The notes beneath the pieces were generated by a model. That model saw nothing but the letters and a program-made list of their open reading frames with translations, did not search any database and had not been told where the DNA came from. Source: Thauera sp. (GTDB taxonomy: Bacteria > Pseudomonadota > Gammaproteobacteria > Burkholderiales > Rhodocyclaceae). Taken from it: 18,763 bases of DNA. The position numbers and the translations under genes were made by a program. The DNA lies in contig JAKLLJ010000027.1 in the NCBI GenBank assembly GCA_023150215.1, forward strand, positions 1 through 18,763. The letters run 5' to 3'. Of this stretch, positions 13,235-18,763 are shown in pieces (the stretch's first letter is position 1; each line of letters starts with the position of its first letter).

Positions 13235-13768
13235 TCAGGCGGCCCGCTCCTCCGGGGCTGGCCGCCATTCCATCTGCAGATAGACACCCGTGTCCCGGAT
13301 CACCCGGAACCCCAGCCGCAGGTAAAGACCTTGCGCGGGGTTTTCGCGCTCGACATGCAGGCTGACGGCGCGGCCCGCTGCACCGGCTTCCTCCAGCAGG
13401 CCTGCCAAGAAGCGACTGCCGATGCCGCGCCCTTGCCATTGCCGAAGCAGCGCCAGGTCGACCACGCGCAGGCAGGGTTCCGACCGGTCCACACAGGCGC
13501 GACCGATGGCCACGCCATCCCACTCGACGATGCTGAATGAGGCCGCTGGATAGCTGTGCCGATAGTGTGCGGTCTGCAACTTGAACTGCTGGCGGAGCAG
13601 CGCGTCGCGTTGGGCTGGCGCGAGGGGAACTTGCGCGAAGACGAGCGCACGTGCCTCGGCGAACAGCCTGAAGACGAAAGCCTCATCACCTGCGCATTCG
13701 GCCCGCAGCACCGCGCCCCGCCTGGTGCGGAGCGCAGTGGCCGGCGGCGGCACCGCTTCGCCGTGCAT
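13235..13768 (-). CDS. GNAT family N-acetyltransferase
   Basis: The 177-residue protein fits the Gcn5-related acetyltransferase fold. Its acetyl-CoA-binding motif A is VVDLALLRQWQGRGIGSRF (102-120, pyrophosphate loop Q112-GRGIG). The motif B region is LHVERENPAQGLYLRLGF (137-154), with the usual N-x-x-A-x-x-L-Y-x-x-x-G-F pattern. The substrate is unknown. The N-terminal 20 residues are poorly conserved in character and the start may be slightly internal; I kept the ATG at 13768, which is five bases after the stop of the upstream tail-collar gene. That spacing and shared orientation suggest cotranscription with the three tail-collar genes, so its target may belong to that system. Confidence 0.87.
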   Translation of the reverse strand: MHGEAVPPPATALRTRRGAVLRAECAGDEAFVFRLFAEARALVFAQVPLAPAQRDALLRQQFKLQTAHYRHSYPAASFSIVEWDGVAIGRACVDRSEPCLRVVDLALLRQWQGRGIGSRFLAGLLEEAGAAGRAVSLHVERENPAQGLYLRLGFRVIRDTGVYLQMEWRPAPEERAA

Positions 13769-13773
13769 GCCGG

Positions 13774-14277
13774 CTAGTCGCGTGACGGGAAGATGCCCTG
13801 CAGCGCGATGCAGTAGCTCACGGTGAGATAGGGCTGCATGTTCGCGTGCGGCTGGCCCGCCCCCTCGGGGGCAATTGCACCGGCGGCCAAAGGCGTGTTT
13901 CCAGCGCTGCTGAATATCACATTGCCGCTGGAGTCCTGGGCCCAGAACTTTCCGGCCGGACTCGGCTGGGTACCGGGCGCGGCACTGGCCATGGCCGCGT
14001 GGTAGTGCGCAGGCATCTGGGCGGGGGTCAGGGCAACGGCCTCGGCTCCGGCCGATTGCCCCTGAGGATGGGCCGTCGCGACGTGCATCGCTGCCCGGCC
14101 GCGCAGGTCCGGCAGCGCGAAGTTGGTCTGCCCGTTACCCCCGTACATCGTGCCCAGCAGCGCAAACAACGCCTGATTCTGGTTGATCGGCAGCAACTGC
14201 CCGTCGCAGGTCGCCCAGCCCCTGGGCGCATAGCCGAAGCTGAAGGACCGGATCTCGCCGATGAAAGGTTCACTCAT
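13774..14277 (-). CDS. tail-collar domain protein (MdpB-like), paralog 3
   Basis: The 167-residue protein belongs to the phage tail-collar/microcystin-dependent-protein family. The collar domain occupies about 5-60: GEIRSF, APRGWATCDGQLLPI, NQALFALLGTMYGGNGQ and FALPDLRGR. The middle is variable and Gly/Ala-rich and has an HYH at 91-93. The end is conserved (PHANMQPYLTVSYCIALQGIFP). Functions of the bacterial family are not established; some members resemble receptor-binding tail fibre tips. There is no signal peptide. The ATG at 14277 has GAGG seven bases upstream. It is third in a row of three paralogs reading 15461 to 13774, and directly precedes the GNAT gene. No other phage structural gene is present. 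Confidence 0.92.
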   Translation of the reverse strand: MSEPFIGEIRSFSFGYAPRGWATCDGQLLPINQNQALFALLGTMYGGNGQTNFALPDLRGRAAMHVATAHPQGQSAGAEAVALTPAQMPAHYHAAMASAAPGTQPSPAGKFWAQDSSGNVIFSSAGNTPLAAGAIAPEGAGQPHANMQPYLTVSYCIALQGIFPSRD

Positions 14278-14372
14278 GGTCTTGCCTCCTCACTGCGCCG
14301 AACCGCGGCGCCAGTGCGTATTGAACGCCCGGCGGGCCAAGCGGCCCCTGTCGGCCTCGCAGGCCTGCCTGC

Positions 14373-14891
14373 CTAGCCTCTCGGGGGGAAGATCCCCTGC
14401 AACGCAATGCAGAAGTTGAGCACCTGGAAGGGCTGGAGGTTACTGTGCGGCTCGCTTGCTCCGGCGATGCCGATCGCGCCCACCGCCATCGCCACCGTGC
14501 CGGCGTCGTCGTAGTCCTTGCCGCCACCGAGGTCTTGTGCCCAGAAGTTACCGGCCGGCCCGGGCTGATTGCCGTTGCCCGGATTGGCATTGGCCGCGTG
14601 GCGGTGGCCTGGCATCTCGCCGAGCATCAGGGTGACGGACTCCGCGCCATCGCGCTCGCCCAGGTAGCGCGGCGCGAGACCGCTGCCCTCACCGCCGCCC
14701 ATCGCGACCGCCCCCGACAGGTTGGGCAACGCGAAAGTCGCCCTGCCGTCGCCACCGTACGTGGTGCCGAGGATGGAAAACAGTGCGGTGTTCTGCGCGA
14801 TGGAAAGCAGTTGCCCGTTGCATTGGGCCCAACCCCGCGGCGCGAAGTTGAAGCCGAACGACCGGATTTCTCCGATGTAGGGATCGCTCAT
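14373..14891 (-). CDS. tail-collar domain protein (MdpB-like), paralog 2
   Basis: The 172-residue protein is collinear with its two neighbours. It has GEIRSFGFNFAPRGWAQCNGQ (7-27), NTALFSILGTTYGGDGR (34-50) and FALPNLSG (53-60), then a glycine-rich middle with HRH (96-98) and the conserved ending PHSNLQPFQVLNFCIALQGIFPP. Of two in-frame ATGs, the one at 14891 is preferred because AAGGAGA sits about seven bases upstream; the ATG at 14897 would be only two bases from it. The gene starts 49 bp after the stop of paralog 1. The 95-bp gap to paralog 3 contains a small GGGCC-AAGC-GGCCC hairpin (about 14335-14348). Confidence 0.92.
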   Translation of the reverse strand: MSDPYIGEIRSFGFNFAPRGWAQCNGQLLSIAQNTALFSILGTTYGGDGRATFALPNLSGAVAMGGGEGSGLAPRYLGERDGAESVTLMLGEMPGHRHAANANPGNGNQPGPAGNFWAQDLGGGKDYDDAGTVAMAVGAIGIAGASEPHSNLQPFQVLNFCIALQGIFPPRG

Positions 14892-14939
14892 CGACATCTC
14901 TCCTTTCGGGTGTGCTTCAGGATGCAGGGCGGCCTGCAG

Positions 14940-15461
14940 TCAGCTTTGCGGCGGAAAGAGGCCTTCCAGCGCAATGATGTAGTTGAGCACGAGGAAGGGC
15001 TGCAGGTTGGCGTGCGCCTGCCCGCCCCCGGCAATACCGAGCGCGCCGCCCGCCATCTGGCTCCCGGCCGTGGTGCTGTACGCACCGGAGTTGCCACCCG
15101 GATCGGTGGACCAGAAGGCCCCGGCCGGGCCGACCTTGTCAGCACCCGCGTTGGCGCCGATCGCGGTGTGGTTGTGGGTGGGGAGCTGCTGGACGCCGAG
15201 GGAGACCGCTTCGCTGCCCCCCGCTTCGCCCATCGCCCGCCGGGTGAGGCCAGGCCCCGTGCCCTGATGGATGGGAATGCGCCCGGCGAGGTTGGGCAGC
15301 GCGAAGGTCGTTTGCCCGTCACCACCGTAGGTGGTCCCGATCAGCGCGAACAAGGCATCGTTCTCGGCGATCGGCAGGACCTGCCCCTGACACAGCGCCC
15401 ACCCGAGGGGAGCGAAATTGCCGGCAAAAGCCCGAATCTCGCCCAGAAATGGATCAGCCAT
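14940..15461 (-). CDS. tail-collar domain protein (MdpB-like), paralog 1
   Basis: The 173-residue protein is the first of the three tandem paralogs. It has GEIRAFAGNFAPLGWALCQGQ (7-27), NDALFALIGTTYGGDGQ (34-50) and FALPNLAGR (53-61), then HNH (96-98) and the ending QAHANLQPFLVLNYIIALEGLFPP. Unlike the other two it lacks the cysteine in the C-terminal block (YIIAL instead of YCIAL or FCIAL). GGAGG lies five bases before the ATG at 15461. The three proteins share the fold but differ most in residues 65-145, which fits diversification of a binding surface. The promoter of the cluster should lie in 15462-15681. Confidence 0.92.
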   Translation of the reverse strand: MADPFLGEIRAFAGNFAPLGWALCQGQVLPIAENDALFALIGTTYGGDGQTTFALPNLAGRIPIHQGTGPGLTRRAMGEAGGSEAVSLGVQQLPTHNHTAIGANAGADKVGPAGAFWSTDPGGNSGAYSTTAGSQMAGGALGIAGGGQAHANLQPFLVLNYIIALEGLFPPQS

Positions 15462-15528
15462 GACAACCTCCGTATGCCGCGCCGCGAGGATTGGCGCCTC
15501 ACGGAAGAGTAGGCAAGGAAACGGGCGC

Positions 15529-15539
15529 TGTCACTGACA
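15529..15539. promoter_or_regulatory. short palindrome in the divergent tail-collar/transporter spacer
   Basis: TGTCA-C-TGACA is a perfect inverted repeat in the 220-bp spacer between the divergent tail-collar cluster (start 15461) and transporter (start 15682). It could be an operator; no clear -35/-10 pair was found next to it on either strand. Confidence 0.3.
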
Positions 15540-15681
15540 AATGACGAACACGGGGAACCGCAGCCTGCCGCCTGCCCACCCAGCCACGTTCACGGCCCCC
15601 ATCACGCCCCCGAGCACCGCATTTGCGCCAATCGCGTCTTGTTGCACGGACGATTCGCCCGCGACGCGGCATGATTCGTCC

Positions 15682-17478
15682 ATGTCCGCAATACCGCCCC
15701 CCACCGCTCCGCATCGTCCGCCCGGCAGTGCACCGCACTGCACCGGCGGACGGCGCTTCCTGCTGCTTGCGGGGGCGTACTGGAACTGCGGGCACAAGTG
15801 GCAGGTGCGCGCGACCGTGCTGGCGATGGTGCTGCTGACCATGGCCCAGGTCGGCCTGGCGATCTGGATCAGCTACTGGCACCGTGACCTGTTCGACGCG
15901 CTCGAAGCGCGGGCCCTGGACGACCTGGTGCATCTGGTGGCGATCTTCGTGCTGATCTTCGCGCTCACCATGGGCGTGACCGCGCTCCATCTGCACGTCA
16001 AGCGCCGCATCCAGCTCGACTGGCGGCGCTGGCTCACCGACCTGCTGCTCGAACACTGGCTCGCCCATGGCCATCTTTACAAGCTGCAGTTCACCAGCGG
16101 CGAGCACGACAACCCCGACGGCCGCATCGCCGAGGACATCCGCATCGCCACCGAAGTGGCGGTCGCGCTCGCGCATTCACTGCTGTTCGCAGTGCTGATC
16201 CTGGGCAGCTTCATCGACATCCTGCTCAGCGTGTCGGGCACGGCGCTGCTGCCGGGAACCTCGATCGCCGTGCCGGGCTTCATGGTGCTGGCCGCCTTCG
16301 CCTATGCCGGTGCCGGCGCGGTGCTCGGGCTCATGCTCGGACGTCCGCTGATCCGTGCCACCAACCGCTTGCAGACGGTGGAGGCCAACCTGCGCTTCGG
16401 CTTGGCGCGCGCACGCGAGCATGCTGAACCGATCGCGCTGATGCACGGCGAACCGCACGAGCGCCGCGAAGCCGCGCGCCTGTTCGACGACGTCGGCCGC
16501 GGCTGGAACCGGCAGACCCTGGCCTACCTCGGCATCGTCTCCTTCTCCACCGGCTACGGCACCCTGCTGCCGGTGTTCCCGATACTGATCGCGGCGCCGC
16601 AGTACATCGCCGGAGCGATGACGCTCGGCGTGCTGATGCAGGCCGCGCAGGCCTTCCAGCGCCTGACCACGGCGTTGTCATGGCCGATCGACAATCTCGG
16701 CGAGCTCGCGCGCTGCCGCGCCTCGGTCGACCGCGTCGCCAGCCTGTACGAGGACATGCTCGCACTCGAACGCAAGGAAGCGCGCGGCCGCGGTGCGAGG
16801 CAGATCGCGGTCTGCACGTCGCCGCATCCGGACCTCGAGGTGCGCAAGCTGCGCTTGCAGACGCCTTCCGGCGAGGTGCTGCTCGACGATTTCGACCTGC
16901 GCGTGCGGCGTGGCGAACGCATCCTGATCTGCGGTGATCCGGCAGTCACCGTGACCCTGTTCAAGGCCGCCGCCGGATTGTGGCCCTGGGGGCGCGGCGA
17001 GATTCGCCTGCCGGTCGGGCGTGACCTGATGTTCGTGCCGCGCCAGCCCTTCCTCCCCGCGGGCAGTCTGCGCATGGTGCTGAGCTATCCGCAGGACGCC
17101 GACCTCCACACCGACGCCAGCCTGCATCGCGCCCTGGAATGCGCCGGCATCGCCTGGCTGGCGCCACGTCTGGACGCACACGAGGACTGGGGGCGCGAGC
17201 TGCCCCTGCGCATGCAGCAGCGCCTCGGCCTGGCACGCGTGTTCCTGCACCAGCCGGGTTGGATCTTCATCGAGGAGGCGACCGACTCGCTCGCGCCCAA
17301 GGAAGAACTCGACACGATGGAGCTGCTGCACCACGAACTGCCCAGCTCCACGCTGCTGGTGATCAGCCGGCGTGCGCGCCAGAACCACTTCTTCGACCGC
17401 CGGCTGATGCTCCAGCGCGTGCGCGCGCCGGCTGCGCACGACGCGCAGCCGGCCGCAGACCTGTCAGCCGAAGCGTGA
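15682..17478 (+). CDS. SbmA/YddA-type (ABCD family) ABC transporter with degenerate ATPase domain
   Basis: The 598-residue protein has the layout of YddA/ABCD half-transporters: an N-terminal membrane domain (helices near 43-65, 84-105, 160-185, 199-220 and 288-325) and a C-terminal ATPase-like domain (385-580). NPDGRIAEDI (144-153) and ANLRFGLARAREHAEPIALMHGE (235-257) are typical of the family and of SbmA/BacA. In the ATPase domain the Walker A site reads GDPAVTVT (418-425) without the lysine. The signature reads LPLRMQQ (507-513). Walker B ends IEE (E530 for Asp, E531 kept), and the H-loop histidine is replaced (ISRRAR, 561-566). The frame is intact. The ATG at 15682 gives a family-like length; an upstream extension to 15541 looks non-coding. 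The substrate is unknown; relatives move peptides, B12 or fatty acyl compounds. Confidence 0.87.
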   Translation: MSAIPPPTAPHRPPGSAPHCTGGRRFLLLAGAYWNCGHKWQVRATVLAMVLLTMAQVGLAIWISYWHRDLFDALEARALDDLVHLVAIFVLIFALTMGVTALHLHVKRRIQLDWRRWLTDLLLEHWLAHGHLYKLQFTSGEHDNPDGRIAEDIRIATEVAVALAHSLLFAVLILGSFIDILLSVSGTALLPGTSIAVPGFMVLAAFAYAGAGAVLGLMLGRPLIRATNRLQTVEANLRFGLARAREHAEPIALMHGEPHERREAARLFDDVGRGWNRQTLAYLGIVSFSTGYGTLLPVFPILIAAPQYIAGAMTLGVLMQAAQAFQRLTTALSWPIDNLGELARCRASVDRVASLYEDMLALERKEARGRGARQIAVCTSPHPDLEVRKLRLQTPSGEVLLDDFDLRVRRGERILICGDPAVTVTLFKAAAGLWPWGRGEIRLPVGRDLMFVPRQPFLPAGSLRMVLSYPQDADLHTDASLHRALECAGIAWLAPRLDAHEDWGRELPLRMQQRLGLARVFLHQPGWIFIEEATDSLAPKEELDTMELLHHELPSSTLLVISRRARQNHFFDRRLMLQRVRAPAAHDAQPAADLSAEA

Positions 17479-18570
17479 AGGCAGCCAGCCGCGCGTGACG
17501 CACTCGCGCAAGCACCAGGCTGGCGTGGTCTCGGTCTTGTAGCTCCAGAAGAACCAGCCCGCCAGGCGCTCGAAAGTCATCAGCTGGCTGTCGCCGTAGG
17601 CGCGGCTGGCCACGTCCTGCTGGAAGTCGTCCATGTGCTCGAGGGCGTGGTTGAACGGCCCCTCGGCCCACAGTGAAACCACCTTGAGGTCCAGCCCCAG
17701 GCTCCATTCCCCGCACACCGCCGGCAGGCCGAGCTCGGCGTTGATCGCGTCGGCCTCCTCGCGCCAATCCGCCGCCGCCTTGCAGAGGTGGCCGTGGATG
17801 TCCATGTCGATGTCGCCGCGCTCGAAGCACTGGTAGCGGTGATAGTCGAACAGCACGTTGAGGAAGGCCGGCGCCTGCATGAAACCGACGTACTCGCGAA
17901 AGCTGCGAAAGCCGTCGTGGAACACCACCGCCACCTTGTCCGGCGCACAGTGCTTGCGGATGCGGGCGTAGGCGTCGAGGTAATAGGCCTTCAGGTAGTC
18001 GGTCGGCACGTCCCAGCGCGGCTCGTTGAGCAGCTCGATGCCGTGCAGCGCTGGATGTGCACCGTAGCGCGCGGCCAGGCGCTCGAGCACGTCGAGCGAG
18101 TGGTCACGGTATTCCTGCTTGGTGTGCCACTCGACCACATCCTTGATGCCGCCGTTGTCGAAGCCGTTCTGGCAGCCGGGCGCGGCGTGCAGGTCGATGA
18201 TCACAGCGAGGCCGAACGCCTGCGCCCAGTCGAGGGCGCGGTCGAGCACCTCGATACCGCCGGTGACGAAGGGGTGGCGGTGGGCGCCGTATTTCGGGTG
18301 ATAGGGGTAGTCGGGGCCGAAGATCCAGTGCCCGACCGGAATGCGCACCGCGTTGAGCCCGCGCTCCGCGATCCAGGCGAAGTCCTCGCGGGTGACGAAG
18401 CTGTTCCAGTGCCGGCGCAGGCGCTCGCTGGCGGCGGGGCCGAGCTCGGCGCACCAGGTGGTCTCGTCGGTCGCCTCCAGGCCTTCAAACAGGCTGGGCA
18501 CCATCCACTTTTCGAGCAACAGCCAGCTGCCGAGATTCACCCCGCGCAGCTTGGTACGGGTCGTTTCCAT
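17464..18570 (-). CDS. glycoside hydrolase family 5, probable exo-1,3-beta-glucanase type
   Basis: The 368-residue protein is a (beta/alpha)8 GH5 hydrolase. The N-terminal RGVNLGSWLLLEKWMVPSLF (9-28) and DLHAAPGCQNGFDNGG (126-141) resemble the GH5_9 group, which includes fungal exo-1,3-beta-glucanases and their bacterial relatives. The catalytic acid/base is E183 in ELLNEP, and the nucleophile E288 in CGEWSL. HDGF (218-221) and FDYHRYQCF (241-249) supply further active-site residues. The ATG at 18570 has GGAGG six bases upstream; the frame runs on toward the window edge but lacks conserved content. No signal peptide is visible, so the enzyme is predicted cytoplasmic and would act on imported or recycled beta-glucosides. 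Its 3' end overlaps the convergent transporter by 15 bp. Exact substrate is uncertain. Confidence 0.92.
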   Translation of the reverse strand: METTRTKLRGVNLGSWLLLEKWMVPSLFEGLEATDETTWCAELGPAASERLRRHWNSFVTREDFAWIAERGLNAVRIPVGHWIFGPDYPYHPKYGAHRHPFVTGGIEVLDRALDWAQAFGLAVIIDLHAAPGCQNGFDNGGIKDVVEWHTKQEYRDHSLDVLERLAARYGAHPALHGIELLNEPRWDVPTDYLKAYYLDAYARIRKHCAPDKVAVVFHDGFRSFREYVGFMQAPAFLNVLFDYHRYQCFERGDIDMDIHGHLCKAAADWREEADAINAELGLPAVCGEWSLGLDLKVVSLWAEGPFNHALEHMDDFQQDVASRAYGDSQLMTFERLAGWFFWSYKTETTPAWCLRECVTRGWLPSRFG

Positions 18571-18763
18571 GAGAGCCTCCCTTGCCCGGAGCGGGCATGA
18601 CGGACATGTTCCATTCTGGCAGGCAATCACGGCCGCCGCCCGTGGCGGATTACCGCAAGGCAGGCGCGCGAGGCGCACAAACGTTCGCGACAGGAGTCGA
18701 CGTGGCATGTAGGCGCGGCGCGAACGGCACGCAAGAGCGGCGCCTGCGTGCATTCCACGCGCC

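Noticed and set aside
13774..15461. Prophage remnant
   Set aside because: Tail-collar domains suggest phage, but there are no other phage genes, no integrase, no attachment repeats, and GC content and codon use match the neighbours.
15541..15681. Longer N-terminus for the transporter starting at 15541
   Set aside because: The added 47 residues are Pro/Ser/Thr-rich without conservation features, and the ATG at 15682 gives the usual family length.
18571..18753. Longer N-terminus for the GH5 protein
   Set aside because: The added residues are Arg/Cys/Ala-rich and not GH5-like; GGAGG directly precedes the ATG at 18570.

Overview
The window looks like a chromosomal segment of a GC-rich betaproteobacterium, most likely Rhodocyclales (Thauera/Azoarcus-like). 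That placement is an inference. It rests on the very high GC content and coding bias, the block lnt-glyQ-glyS-gmhB-plsC next to miaB-phoH-ybeY-corC, a PEP-CTERM protein, and FdhE. No phage, plasmid, IS element or CRISPR array is visible. Almost every base up to 10.75 kb is housekeeping coding sequence on the minus strand.

Region 1 (1-10740, all minus, read right to left) is a long collinear run. It starts with a small exported hypothetical protein, then miaB, phoH (ybeZ), ybeY, corC (ybeX) and lnt, joined by stop/start overlaps or near-zero gaps. After a 290-bp gap full of REP-like repeats come glyQ, glyS, gmhB and a plsC-type acyltransferase, and at position 27 the first codons of another gene that leaves the window. 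The products serve tRNA thiomethylation, rRNA maturation, lipoprotein N-acylation, glycine-tRNA charging, LPS heptose synthesis and phospholipid synthesis. YbeY carries an N-terminal extension of about 100 residues.

Region 2 (10741-13204) begins with a gene-free stretch holding a promoter for the minus operon and a strong promoter for a tRNA-Met(CAT). The tRNA is followed by an intrinsic terminator. Next come fdhE (plus strand), standing apart from any formate dehydrogenase gene here, and a PEP-CTERM protein gene. The PEP-CTERM gene is preceded by a well-spaced sigma-54 (-24/-12) element and a possible upstream activator site. No exosortase gene lies in the window.

Region 3 (13235-15461, minus) is an accessory cluster: three tandem paralogous tail-collar (MdpB-like) proteins of about 170 aa, followed by a GNAT acetyltransferase 5 bp downstream. 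There are no other phage genes around it. It is the best candidate here for an uncharacterised multi-gene system.

Region 4 (15682-18570) has two convergent genes whose 3' ends overlap by 15 bp. One is an SbmA/YddA (ABCD-type) ABC transporter whose ATPase domain has lost nearly every catalytic motif while the frame stays open. The other is a GH5-type beta-glucanase without a signal peptide.
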